Shown here: positions 33,467 through 44,999 of the stretch, in pieces | How positions within the stretch are numbered: position 1 is the first letter of the stretch | How the letters are laid out: each line of letters starts with the position of its first letter | Program-made: the position numbers and the translations under genes | Notes under the pieces: model-generated | Databases searched by the model: none | The model's input: only the letters and a program-made list of their open reading frames with translations | What the model was told of the DNA's origin: nothing | Origin: Acholoe squamosa | Taxonomy: Eukaryota; Annelida; Polychaeta; Phyllodocida; Polynoidae | DNA length: 64,000 nucleotides | NCBI GenBank assembly: GCA_949317995.1 | Contig: OX439036.1 | Location: forward strand, 8,040,356-8,104,355 | Reading direction: 5' to 3'

Positions 33467-33585
33467 GGAATGGGAAGACTATCAGGGAACTACCTTCTGT
33501 GAAGGATGTGAGCATGTCTATTCCAAGGGAAGGACACATGTCCTTCCCTGGGACTAAGGGCAGTTGGTAGTTCCCTTCTTATTCC
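33467..33585. repeat. Nested hairpin
   Basis: Outer arms GGAATGGGAAG...AGGGAACTACC and GGTAGTTCCCTTCTTATTCC pair over about 25 bp with gaps. An inner perfect palindrome centred on 33538 reads CCAAGGGAAGGACACATG and its near-complement. Looks like a short foldback element. Confidence 0.65.
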
Positions 33586-34610
33586 ATGTTTTTAACAAAA
33601 TAAATCATTTCACAGCCACTACTTCACTTTTGAAGAGCCGAACATGGCCGGAAACCTCCCAACATCGCCGTGTCTGCTTTTGGTTTGGTTATACTGGTCC
33701 TTGTCTGCAGTTACATACGTTATGGAACCAGCTATGGGTCACGTGACCCCCACAAAGTGTGAAGACTTGGGAACTTACTTCACACTTCGCACCTCATGTA
33801 GTTAGTCAATGTACGGGTCAGCGCCAACATGGATTAAATATCATTCTTTTTCTTTCCTTAGATGCTTTCATTTGCCTTGATAGTTGCAATAAATCAAGCA
33901 AAATAACATTGGATGTATTCGTACTGTTTTTAACTCTACTTCCAATGCTGCTCTCCTTCAGAGTGGGAGTGGGAAACATGACAATTGCTTTCCATTATGC
34001 GAAGAAAGATTATACTTCACCAACATAAATGCCCATGCAGTGTATTTTGACATGCGATCCTCAGCTATTGTCAGCTGATATTACCTTGTTATTGTCTGCA
34101 GTGAACATGATCCTGTAGTCTCTGTGTATTTATAGATATCAGGTCATGAGATCATATATGAGGACCTGTCACATGATACATGGATAAGGATCAGGTGAAA
34201 TGGTGCAGGTAATATTGCTGATTGGTTTTGAAGCTAACATGAGTAACTCTGCTAAAGGGACTTTTCTGCCTCCATGTCCATTTCTCTAAAGTGTGAGTTA
34301 TGTGAGTTAATAGGTCATAGTTTTCTAAAGACCCATTGAAGCCAAGAATAATTTCCTCCTTTGCATGCAATGTGTTGGCAGCTTTTGTACTTGACACCAG
34401 GCAAGATAGAGAGAGAGAGCAGGGAACATTAATTTTATTTATAAACTTCTCACCCAACATGAAAGGTCACAAAACCGGCTGGGGTAGATGCCATCCCTGA
34501 TCCCGGGAGTAGCTGGTACTTGACGGGTGGTCTCTACGGACTTGATTACCTACCAGCGCAGGTGGTTACAAGGAAACAACACCTTAACACCTGCTGCCCT
34601 GTTAACCCTA
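33586..34610. other. Mostly unassigned sequence
   Basis: 34450-34590 resembles 23270-23410. An 89-codon plus frame (33759-34028) has a hydrophobic stretch near its C-terminal half but no recognised domain and is probably chance. Confidence 0.3.
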
Positions 34611-34614
34611 TGAG

Positions 34615-34810
34615 GGCTGCTGATGCATTTATGCATCATGCCCATTGGTCGTCATGATGCAACAATGAACTGAGACTACTCGCCCACACTTTATTGGAGT
34701 GTCACGTTGACCCTACGGGGTCGATACATATACTCCAATGAAAGAGTAGTCTTGAGCACCACACTTAATTGGTGCACCATGACAACCAAAGGCCATGATG
34801 CCAATAACAT
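34615..34810. repeat. Block C-like segment in array II
   Basis: GCATCATGCCCATTGGTCGT, CATGATGCAACAATG and the ACTCCAATGAAAGAGTAGTC stretch form an internally inverted repeat: TTTATTGGAGTGTCACG and TACTCCAATGAAAGAGTAG face each other. Related to block C of array I. Confidence 0.5.
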
Positions 34811-35236
34811 TTCAGGAGTTTAAAGCTAGCAGAAGCTAAACACTGGGATAAACTAGATTTCCATACCTATGTCAGCGCTTTGCTCACTGTCTATCTCTGT
34901 TGCCACGTGTGTTCTTTCCTCCCTCTTCCCAAACTTTTTTTTTATTTAAAGATCTTCTCAAGAGGGATTTATTTTCCTCTTCTAGAATGATGGTCAGTCA
35001 GCCAGCAAAAATCAAAGTTCGATACAGGGGAGGACTTTCCGGGATTTGATCAATGCCTTTGTTTATGACTGGAAGGTTTAAGCACTTTGTTCTCACAACA
35101 GGTTAAAAGAGTGAAATGAATAAGACATCAGGGTGGCCTATGGTTTCTTTTACTCACCTTCATTTGGAAATAATCAGAAACAAGACAAATACTTATTGAC
35201 ATCACAGACCACATTCTACCCAACCGTCACCCACAG

Positions 35237-35330
35237 ACCATAGAAACATTGATCCTAGTGACAAAGTGTATTATTGATCACAGACTAACACCCTCTCCAC
35301 CTCCTAACCACCCCTTACAGACCCCAACTC
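35237..35330 (+). repeat. Conserved 85-95 bp segment, copy 3 of 4
   Basis: Nearly identical to copies 1 and 4 over the core. The plus frame continues past the core as TQILQLSSGPDG, matching TQILQLSEGPD in copy 4, with an apparent indel of whole codons between PLQTP and the TQILQ. Confidence 0.8.
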
Positions 35331-35566
35331 AGATTTTACAACTAAGTAGCGGTCCTGATGGAAATGAAGGCTCATAACTTCATGTATAGGACTGAAAAAA
35401 AGCTGTGTGCCATGCATTTGTTCTTTGACTGACAAAACCTTAACTTGAACTCAAAGCACATTCTGCCCCTGTATAAAGAGCCTTGTTGGGAGGAGTTGTT
35501 CTTCAAACTAGATTATGAAGAATGGTCAGGATATGCTACTAAAACCAATAGTTCTCAGTTGCTTGA

Positions 35567-35584
35567 AGAAAAAAAAAAAAAAAC
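35567..35584. repeat. Poly-A run
   Basis: Uninterrupted A run; might mark the tail of an old retroposed sequence, but no body was identified. Confidence 0.8.
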
Positions 35585-35599
35585 AGAGTCTCTACCACA

Positions 35600-35777
35600 C
35601 GGTCTTTAACCCAAGAGGTAAATACCTCCTGCTTGATTGATTGGCGTTACCCGCCTCTATACCACTGCCAAATCATTCCCTACCCTCGCCTCCTCCCCAG
35701 CCTCCCATCAACAACCACATCCTTAGTGATTACATGATGCCACGAGGCTGACATCTCTTATTTGTCATGATACACCA
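35600..35777. repeat. Array II, copy 2, left of the MITE
   Basis: Matches 41990-42160 (CTCCTGCTTGA, CTCCCATCAACAACCACATC). Confidence 0.65.
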
Positions 35778-36139
35778 GGAGGGTGTTGCTCCTATTGTAA
35801 AAAGAGCTGTGAGTATTTGCCCTCTTTTCTAAACAGGTCGTGCACTGCTTCACCATTCAACTTAGACTCACCACATTAGTCTTAAAAGTCACCTGCCTTG
35901 TTTAAAACAGAGAGAGCTGCACTATCAGGTACCTACTCATGTCACACACTCTATAGTATACCATACTGACTGACTTCTCCCAACTAGGTACCTACTGAAA
36001 TCCCCCTTTTTTAGCACCGTACTTGAATGACCACTTGTGAGTAACAAAAGGGACAAGTTATAGTGACATAAAAAGAAAGGACTGGAAAAGAGGGCATTTT
36101 TAGCCAGCTCTTTCTTTTACTATAGGAGCAACACCCTCC
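35778..36139 (+). mobile_element. 362 bp MITE, GGAGGGTGTTGCTCCTAT ends, copy 2
   Basis: Inverse orientation and equal length to 16653-17014. Ends GGAGGGTGTTGCTCCTATTG and the complement of CTATAGGAGCAACACCCTCC. It interrupts array II where the paralogue near 42150-42165 is continuous. Confidence 0.88.
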
Positions 36140-36411
36140 AGTCTATTTCTGACTAGCACTACATAAGTGCATCAGGATGACCATGTAGGTGTGTAGTCCT
36201 GACGGTACTGCATAACCCCCTTCACTTTCTGCCTGATAACAACTTAGTGGGCCCTATTATAACCACTATGGCTGGAGAATATGCAAATAAATTCTCTCAT
36301 TGAATACGTATTCCTCCAGGATAAATTAAAGAAAGTATGATTATCATACTTTGCTTCAACCATGAATGGAATTGTTATATGAAGCACAACCAAAGATGTA
36401 TGGACATAGTC

Positions 36412-37153
36412 CTGGAGGTTAATTCAAAACATCCTGGGATCACAACCCCAGCGATCTTAGGAATTATTCTATTAAGCGATCTTAAGATCAGACTGTGTTT
36501 ACATTTCCTAGCCAGCACTAAGATTGCATCGATCTTAGCCTCAGCCCTCCTACACTATTCCAAGAAGTACTGACTGGGCACAGGGGTAAGAGTCCCAAAA
36601 TAAAGGAATAGCTGTGGAGTCACTCTTCTTCACAACAGTGTTTATACCATCGTTCCCCGTCCCCATATGGGCTAACAAAAGAGCACAGGGTGCAGTTGAC
36701 CCAGTACAGTATTCAAGAGTTGTTCCCATGAATGTATGATTTATCACGTTTGCCTATTAGAAGCATTGTGCCCCCTCCCAGGACAAAGAGAGAGAAGGGA
36801 AGAATTATCTTACAGTGCACTTAACGCATGAGTAGCCCTAAGAGCCCTCAAGGACACTCAGCAAACATCCTCCCTCCCCTCTATATGTATGCCGCAGGCT
36901 ATTCACTCTTTCGATCAGGAGTGTTCCCTGTAAGTGCTCTTGTACTCAGGTTAAACCACTGTGCAATTCTTTCACTAAGATTGCAGTGATCATAGCGCTG
37001 GAAAAGGAATAGTGAAGTGATCCCAGGACTTACTATTCCTGGCAGGCCTGCAACCACTGCATTAGATAGGGTAGACTGGCCAGGTCTTATGATATGTGCC
37101 TACACTAAGATCACTGGGGTTGCGATCCCAGGATGTTTTGAATTAAGCTCCAG
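36412..37153. mobile_element. TIR element of about 742 bp with long diverged arms
   Basis: The ends pair over at least 50 bp: CTGGAGGTTAATTCAAAACA, CATCCTGGGATC and CAACCCCAGCGATCTTAG on the left, and their complements on the right (CACTGGGGTTGCGATCCCAG, TTTTGAATTAAGCTCCAG). Inner parts of the arms (ACTAAGATTGCA, CACTATTCC) continue the inversion for about 150 bp. No transposase and no clear target duplication. Confidence 0.75.
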
Positions 37154-37489
37154 ATCAAGTAAAAGGCATAGGCTACATCCTGCCATCAGAATATCAGTGT
37201 CTGTGATGTTTGATTCTGGACATTTAACTGGAGTAGTCCATAGATTGTACAGCTAACAAAGCACACCCACACTACTTTTGCCCTCTTTTAATTTGAGATG
37301 TAAAGAATTTCAAAATCAGAGGCCTGCTACAGTACTTTTCTATTGCTACAAAGCTACCTGACCTTGCAAAACAATCATTCCCCCGTTCAAAATCTCTTAA
37401 AATATGTTAAGAGTGTTATGATATGATTTGTGCACTAAATAAAAAAAATGCTAAAAGGATTAGGAACTGTAAGTACTGAAAGGAATTGC

Positions 37490-38233
37490 AAACATTTCCC
37501 TCTCCCCTTTCCTGACAGTTGCCTTCTTGGTCTTGGCCAGAGCTTCGTAAATATCACCAATAACTGAAGTGTATGGACATTTAGGTCATTCAAATGAAAG
37601 GAGGAGGGACATGCACTGATATATGGTCGTGGTTAACCCCGTATGTGCGGCACAATGTTAAATACACTGTGCCCTTCAGTCATACCACATCAGGGCAGAC
37701 TGATCCTTTGCCAACTTGTACCAAAGAGACATGACAGCTTTCTATGAGGATAGTGGAAGGGTTAACCAATCAGAAAGGACATGGCCATTTAGTATAATAC
37801 AGTGAAAGGTTCTCTACATTCCAAACACTTCCAAAGGCATAGAAAAGAGAACAACGAACGTAACTGCTAAATAAATAAAAAATAATTTGAGTTCAAAGCA
37901 GTTGGCATTTCTGCAATAAGATTATAGTGCCAACATGTTCATATTGACTAGCAGGTGGTTCCATCAATTTGTTTTATAAATACAAACAGCTAGAAATACT
38001 TAATGCTGCTTTGGCACCAGAGCACTCACAACGAACAAGCGAAGTCCTTTCAATTGTATTTCCCTAAACACAAGGACAAGTGCCAGCAGTATGATCCGAG
38101 AATAACGTAGAGTGCTTGATTATATTATCCTTTATGCACTTGTCACATGATACAAGCATTCAAGCAGTAGGAAGGTATCCAGTGGATTATAGTGTACTGT
38201 TATTGTGCACTGGGCGTTGACTCAATACTCCCA
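37490..38233. repeat. Array II segment, copy 2
   Basis: Matches 44490-44650 and 45000-45500: the TTGCCTTCTTGGTCTTGGCC stretch, TATTGACTAGCAGGTGGTTC-type sequence, and ATCACATGATACAAG. Copy 3 carries an extra insertion (44693-44832) at the junction. Confidence 0.6.
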
Positions 38234-38537
38234 CACTGAAAACATGGATGATCCAAAACTAGTCAGCAGTGACCACTTTAGGTCCTCAAGTTGACGATAC
38301 CTAAAACTACAACTTTAGGTAGTCAAAATGACGACTTACTGTCATCATCCTGACAACCAAAGTCATCAGTATGACGACTCTGTACTGTCAGTATTGTCAT
38401 ACTGACGACTCAGGTCATCAGGATGACGACCTAAAGTCATCATTTTGACTACCTAAAGCTGTAGTTTTAGGTATCGTCAACTTGAGGACCTAAAGTCGTC
38501 ACCACTGACTAGTTTCGGATCTTCCAGGTTTTCAGTG
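38234..38537. mobile_element. 304 bp foldback element, CACTGAAAAC ends
   Basis: Two arms of about 145 bp pair along almost the full length: left CACTGAAAACATGGATGATC and onward CTCAAGTTGACGATACCTAA, right the complements. The arms are made of tandem GTCATCATCCTGA and GTCGTCAGTATGA-like units, so the arms themselves are repetitive. CA flanks both ends. No coding capacity. The array II paralogue near 45500 has no such insert. Confidence 0.88.
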
Positions 38538-38859
38538 CAAGAGGTCAGTAGAAAGGAAAAGGAAGTATTCACAATTGGACTCAGTTCAATCAGACAGCCT
38601 CTGTATAATTTTACTTTCCTTCTGAATCTGAAGAATCAATGAAAAGCTCTTTAGTTCATTTTTTTTTCCACAATGAATAGCCTTTACTCATTTACACCAA
38701 CATTGTTGTCACGCATTTTCAATGATTAGCAATTTATATGTAGTATATCTAGTTGAGGTGGTATATCATCTGGCCGTTCGAAACCCAAAGAAAATGCCCA
38801 TTTTCATTTATTTGACACAGATCTAATTAAACAACAAACGCAGATATTTCCTATGTAAT

Positions 38860-39540
38860 GCTTGAATAGTCAACCAAAGATAAGGAGTTTGAAGACAACG
38901 CAAGCCCAGACTTAGCAGGACAACACACCACAGCGTTATGGTCTGTAGGCAAGGTGTCTAGCCTTTGTATGATTTCAGTAATGATAAAAGATAAATAACA
39001 GGATGAAGTATACATTGAAGATAAAAACAAATGACTAAACTGATGCAACTTGATATCATAATTGCATTCCAAAGAAGAACCCTCTTGTATACCTGTGCTG
39101 CAATCCTATCATTCTCCCTACTATGATATCAAAGCCTATTAGCAGGAGTTAAAAATGTAATATCTGAGAAATCAGAAGTCTAATGGTAGATACCTGGATA
39201 TAGCTGCAGATAACACTGCAGATTCTTCATACCAAGCCATTTCCCCTATCACATTTCCCTAATGACAAACCAAGCAGTACACCATTGCAGTGAAGTCGTA
39301 GGGTTAATATTCATTGCCTTATACTATAGCTTTTTTTCTACTGTGGCAGGCTTATGATGCCATACAGTTTCCGTGGTCGTGAGCCTCTATAGATAGCAGA
39401 GGGCTGGAGGAGGCTAGCTAGCTGATGGGCTAGAATAGGGTAAAAAACAGGTGAACAAGCTGGAGGTGATGGCGCTGTAAACCTATCTAATTTCCAGCAG
39501 CCCAATTCACTCCCTATCCCGCAGGTCCCGGGTCAGTAAC
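38860..39540. repeat. Array II segment, copy 2
   Basis: Matches 45700-45930 (GACAAGGTGTCTAG.CTTTG, GATGAAGTATAC.TTGAAGAT, ATCATAATTGCATTC). The same segment is found inverted at about 63380-63500. Confidence 0.65.
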
Positions 39541-41290
39541 TGTAGACTAAGAGTGCCTCTACGGTTAGATTGGAGTCTGGTTATAGGAAGGGGATAGACC
39601 TGCTGGCTGCTTGGTTAGGGCAGGGTAGGGCAAATGAAGCAGTGGCCAACATGATGGAGGCTAAGTGTTGGGGTAGGTGTGGCAAGGAAGACATTGACTG
39701 CCCCCTCACGCTTTGCACCAAACACAGTCTGGGTCTGGTCAGTTTTTGATCAAAAAGAGAGGCTGAAGTCCCACACTCATTCACTATCAGACCCATGAAG
39801 CTAACCTCTTGTCCGAAGCTTCAGAGCTATCTGTGGAATTGTGCTGCCTTTTCGTTAGACACTGTGGGGTCAATCTTATACCTGGGCTTGAGAATCATCT
39901 GTGGAATTGCAGAAAGAGTCTTTTTGTTGAACACTGTGGAGGGCTGGAAACCTGTAATATATTTAGGGTGGCACTGCACTTAGTGAAAGTCGTACTAGTC
40001 TCACACCACATCAGTGAGACATTTGGCTCCTTTGCTTCTTTCATTTGCTTTTATTTTAGCCAGAAATTTAGCTTAAATGGGGGCTACATGAGGAGCTGGA
40101 TTGGTGACTGGTTATCTTTTTGGGTATGGTGGAGGGACAGACATCTATGGATATCTAATGAAAGGAAGGGAGATGCCTCATTATGGCAGAAGGTAGTATA
40201 ACAAATGAATTGAAATAGGTATGAAAAAATACCCATGGATTGCAGTAGGGCGAACGTGACAATACTGAGGTGAAAGGATGCACAGATGGACAGAGAAAGA
40301 TAAGTAAGACAGAAACTGATTGGCCAGGCAGTGGTTTACCGAGTCAAAAGTCAAGATAATTGCTAGGGTAAGTGACAGAGGTTGGGCATGGGGAGGCTGA
40401 TAGGATGAGGCTAGATAAGCCAGGCACTAAATCCCACTGGCAATCCGGTTTTGGCTGTCACTACATTTGGAAAGACCCCTACCCCAATTGTCAGCTAGCG
40501 ACCAGGTATTGGCATCAGGTAAGCAGAAGAAGGGGCTGAAAGAAGAGGTAAATGCGAACTGGAGGCTAATGAAAGAACACTATAGAAACTGAAATGAGGT
40601 AGTTAGAATTGAAGTAGGAAAGTGAGGGACAAATGAAGGAGCCGAGATATGAAAAGGGAGGAAAAGGGGAGAAGAAATCGCACATTGGTGTAACAACGCA
40701 GCAAGGATTAGAGGAGCAGCATGACCACTTGTTATTATAAGCAGATTAAGTTTTAGTTCCACCCTTAATTGTCTCTGGTCAATGCACATAGCCTTTAAAA
40801 TCACCTCTTGATTGACTTCTTTCCTAATAATCATTGCAAGCATAGCACTAAATGCGTTTTAACTGTCTTATCCTGTGGGGATCCTATTGTGTGTCCATGC
40901 AGTAACCCATTGACGTAAATATCCAGAGTGGTTGACGTTGGTAGATTCAGATCTACAGATTTACAGAGTAACTGCTAGCCTATATCCAGCCAAAGTTTAG
41001 TATCTATTTTCCATCTTCCTATAACAGTAAAAGAAGTGAGGCCAAGTCCTCATTCATGACTGGCTGACTGGCACGTCCCCCTCAGGGACTGCAAGTAATG
41101 CTGGAGGTATGGTCCGTAAGTAGACATCTGTCGGCTGCTTAGGTAGATAAGGACCGGAAGGAAAGGGGAGGAGAAGCACCGCAGCTGATGAAATTTACTG
41201 TTTTGCCCTTAACCATTGGACAATGATTTTGGATATTTGAGGTACAGGCAAAAACAGATATGATTAAAGTTTCTGTTTTTGACTATATGG
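39541..41290. repeat. Array II segment, copy 2, right part
   Basis: Matches 46610-47720: CTCTACGGTTAGATTGGAGT, CATCTGTGGAATTGTGCTGC, ATTGGCCAGGCAGTG and AGGCTGGATAAGCCAGGCAC-type sequence. A 130-codon plus frame (39809-40201) is only partly open in the other copy. The stretch near 41050-41160 is inverted at about 61860-61990. Confidence 0.65.
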
Positions 41291-41379
41291 GCTCTGTTTC
41301 CACAAGGAGTCCAAAGAAGGTAATCAATTAGACATCAATACATACAAATCTTTTATTTTCCTCACCTCATTAGGACGGA

Positions 41380-41898
41380 ACCAGAAAAGAGACAAATACT
41401 TAGTCAGATCAGGCAGCTACATAACAAGTTAAGATGGACCACACCCCACCTGACTGCCAATCCCAGGCCATAGAAACATTGATCCTTGTGACAAAGTGTA
41501 TTATTGATCACAGACTAACACCCTCTCCACCTCCTAACCACCCCTTACCAACCCCTTTTGGTACTCAGATTCTACAACTAAGTGAGGGTCCTGACAAGCT
41601 CATGTATGGAACTTGGTTATAATAAGTCTCGCACCAGGGACTCAAACAAATCTTTCCCTCATTGACTTGCAATACAATGTTCTTTGACAAAAGAAATCTA
41701 ACCCTAAACTCAAAGCACTTATTAACTATGAAGAAAGAGCTTTGTGGTGTAGAGATGTGCTTTGAGAAACAGATATTTAGGCTGCCAGGCATTTGACCTG
41801 CCATATCATGAGGAACCACCATGACTACAGGTCGTATTTGCTTTTGTGTACAATGAACAGTGACTAAGCATTTTTCTTATGAAATGCAACTGAAACAA
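41380..41898. repeat. Array II, copy 3, with conserved segment copy 4
   Basis: Matches 35150-35540. The conserved segment lies at 41467-41554; here the plus frame is open from MDHTPPDCQSQAIETL to the stop after MYGTWL, 62 codons. Confidence 0.65.
41467..41554 (+). repeat. Conserved 85-95 bp segment, copy 4 of 4
   Basis: Core nearly identical to copies 1 and 3, with CTTGTGACAAAG instead of CTAGTGACAAAG. The longest open context of the four. Confidence 0.8.
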
Positions 41899-41927
41899 AT
41901 ATATATATATATATATATATCAGTTGC
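41886..41927. repeat. (TA)n tract within an inverted pair
   Basis: An AT tract (41899-41920) is bracketed by GCAACTG and CAGTTGC, so the whole can form a hairpin. Confidence 0.85.
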
Positions 41928-41989
41928 TTGAGATCCTTTTAAGAGTACATTACCAAAAGAATGGTGCCTCTACCACATGACCATTTGCA

Positions 41990-42500
41990 CAAGAAGCAAA
42001 TGTCTCCTGCTTGACTGGTTAGCCTTGCCTTCAGCTATACCTCTGCCAAATCATCCTCTACCCTCCCCTCCCCCCCAAGCCTCCCATCAACAACCACATC
42101 TTTAGCGGTTGCATAATGCTCGGATCTCATATCCCTTGTTTGTCGCTCATGAGCAATGCATCGATGCATCAGGCTGACCCTCTAGGTGTGAATCCATCCT
42201 GTCAATTTGGCTTGATTGCTGATTATTATTGATAAGTTCTATGACGCAAAACATTAATGTACATAGTCCTGGTTGATTATGAGTCATGGGGTATATTGAT
42301 GCGCCATGATGCCTAATCGTAATGTTACAATAATGCACTATACCGCCCTTAAAGTATTAACATCCACACACACCCCTACCTCATCCTGGCACCTTATCAC
42401 CAACCTAAATTATGTCTATCTCTGACTTTGTCTCATTTGTCAGAAGAACAAGAACCTCTCTGTCATGTGTGAGGATGACCAAGATTGTAAATCAGTTGGG
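41990..42500. repeat. Array II, copy 3, C-like part
   Basis: Contains CATCAACAACCACATCTTTAG-type sequence and ATGCATC/GATGCAT motifs shared with 31610-31880 and 35640-35780. Confidence 0.6.
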
Positions 42501-43069
42501 TATCGTATATAGTCCTGGTTGATTATGAACCGCTAGGTTCCCTCCGTATAATCTTAATTATACCTCAACTAACAGGTAAGTCTCGAATAATTTCAAAATT
42601 ATGTTTGATTCTGGGCATTGCAGTAAGTAGTACAGACAGTGTATCAGACCCTTACTCTGGGCCTCAAAATACTTCAGACATTAAGTATTATAAAAATTAC
42701 TCTCATTACAGTTGTAATGGGATGCCTGATAGCTTAAACTGCCCTCTAATGCTATGTCCAGTTATTAGCAAGAGTACAGGTTTGGAGACAAGTTGGTAAG
42801 GGGGAAGAAAGAGGGCAGAAATTCTCTGATCCATACACTGTAAAAAAAACTGTTCAGTCTACCAGGGATTCTTCTAAAACTGAAAAGTGAACCACTGTAA
42901 TTATAAAACAGGGAGTCAGTGCAGTGGTACAAGGAATCTATGTGAACATAACGACATCTCTGGCAACTTTGGGATGAGGAATCCTTGTTATTTAGACTAC
43001 ACTTTTTTGTACAGTCTACTAAATCAGAAGTGGCCTGTATTAGGAGACATTCATTTTAAAAGTCCAAGC
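42501..43069. other. Unassigned array II sequence
   Basis: Partly resembles 37200-37260 and 20530-20690 (CAGTCTACCAGGGATTCTTC-like against ATCTACCAGAGGTCCTCTTA). Small frames only. Confidence 0.35.
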
Positions 43070-43071
43070 TA

Positions 43072-43922
43072 CACTGCAAAAATAGTATTTAAACATGTTT
43101 AGGTCTAAACAGTTTTAAAACCTAAGTATATTGGTTAGTTAGGTGTCTCATTAATTACACATTTAGGAAATAAACACTTTTAATCTCAATAAATAAACAT
43201 TTTTGCTTAACATGTTTAGATGTTTAGAGTTTAAACACATTGAAAACTAGGTGTTTAGATTTACATCAATCAATATGTTTAGACACTCGTGTGTCAGATA
43301 CACACTAGTTAGCAGCACTACCTCTGAATGGACTATAAGCACACAATCACAATCAATTGTTGTGACAAATGTCCCCAAATCCCATATTGATCTTGGTTTT
43401 ATTTCATTGAATGTCAGGAGAATAGAAATGGCAATAGAGAAATGACTGAATTCACATTACACCACCATCATTAGCATAAAATAGTCAATAGTTTTCATGA
43501 CTGACACCTATTTCATCTTCTTTTATGAAGGCCAAAGCAATGTCCTTCCTGCCAAACTGTTGTACTTTCTCAAGTCTCTCATTCTAATGCAGTATGTATA
43601 TACACATGGCTGACACCTTTGGAGACTTATTGATAGCTGATTTCCCCCACAATATAAATGAGACAAGTAAAATATAATCCTTTATTTTCGTAATTCAATT
43701 ATCTGCAACCACTAAATTTCCATCAAATCATTTAGACATCTGAACATAAAATTTTATAAACACCTAAACACAACATTTCATAGATATTTAAACACAAAAT
43801 TTTAAACCTAAACACCTACATTTCGAAACCACTGTTTGGCTAAACATGTTTAGGAACTTAAAGTGATTAGAAAAGAATTTGTTTAGAATTGTGTTTAGGA
43901 TCTAAACACCATTTTTGCAGTG
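43072..43922. mobile_element. Non-autonomous DNA transposon, CACTGCAAAAAT ends, TA target, copy 2
   Basis: Second member of the family at 18632-19529: same ends, same TTTAGGTCTAAACA-type subterminal motifs, and a shared centre (GTGACAAATGTCCCCAAATC). Flanked by TA (43070-43071 and 43923-43924). About 47 bp shorter than copy 1. The left terminal repeat is shortened around AATAGTATTTAAAC. No transposase frame. Confidence 0.92.
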
Positions 43923-44139
43923 TATGATTTACCCTGCATTCATTCCAGACATGCACTTTTTTAAAGGAAATAGATGTAAACAATCTTGAAATTTAGAAGC
44001 CCCTCCTACCATGCTCTAAAACAAGAACTGTGTTAATTTGAGAATGTGCGCTAAAAGGTGCATAAACAAAGCCTTATAGTTCTATATATTGACTTCCCCT
44101 GTCATAGACACCTCCCTAGTCAGCCGGTGTTAATGTAAT

Positions 44140-44692
44140 AGGGGAGGTTTAGGGGAGGGTAAATCCTCCTGATCCTATTTGTCTCTAGCCTCACACACAG
44201 ATGGATAGATTTACTCTCATCCTGGATTTACTGAACACCGCGGTTAGCCTCCCCATGGAGACATTGTCATAGCCTGCTCAGAAAACCTGTTCTTTATTGG
44301 AGGACATAGACCACCTCTAGAATAAGGCTGATTAAAATAAAAAATGTGCTGACAGTTGACCTAGTAAGATAATTAATTCCCGGGTCAAAATATTTTGAAA
44401 ATTTTCACCAGTATTATGATTTGATTTGTACAAATCTGGCTAAAATGGTAAGAAATTGGAAGTACAAAACAAAAAAAAACACCCTTTTCTCCGGTCCTAT
44501 TCGCTGAAATTGGCCTTCTTCTTCTTGGCCTAAGCTCCTTATACATCATCGATAACTAAGGAGTATGGAAACTGGGGTCATTTAGATGCACCGTTGCGGT
44601 ACCGACACTGATATGGCTGTGCTGCTGAAACCTTAAAGGCTGCACATTCTTAAATGCACTGGCCTTTCTATCTGGGGTCTGCCTATTTCAAT
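44140..44692. repeat. Array II segment, copy 3
   Basis: Matches 32640-33010 (TCCTCCTGATCCTATT, TTTACTGAACACCG) and 37490-37700. Confidence 0.65.
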
Positions 44693-44832
44693 CAGTGGCA
44701 GATTTAAATGAGGGTGAAGGAGCATGCGTGCATGGATAAATGTTTTTTTCTCTAAAGATCTTTAAAAAATGGGAGGTCTGCCCCGTACTTATGGGCAGCG
44801 ACTCCTCCTTTTCTAAACCCTGCATCTGCCAC
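44693..44832. mobile_element. 140 bp MITE, CAGTGGCAGAT ends (hAT-like)
   Basis: Inverted ends CAGTGGCAGATTTAAATGAGG and the complement of AACCCTGCATCTGCCAC. A perfect 7 bp direct repeat TTTCAAT (44686-44692 and 44833-44839) flanks it. CAGTGGCGGATC-type ends are common on hAT-related MITEs in animals; assignment rests on that recall and on the 7-8 bp duplication. Confidence 0.85.
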
Positions 44833-44999
44833 TTTCAATAACAAATGTCTGACCAGTGCTAAATGAATTCTGCATGAGTGCATCATCATCATTATTGTCA
44901 CACAGCATCATGTCCGGCTGAAGCTTTGTTCCATCATAGCATCATAACAAGATTTATTCACGAAAATGCCTTACTATGATAATAGCGGAAAGGCAGACG

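Noticed and set aside
39809-40201. 130-codon plus frame in array II
   Set aside because: Only the first part (SVELCCLF) is also open in the copy at 46738-47007; the remainder is not, and no domain is seen.
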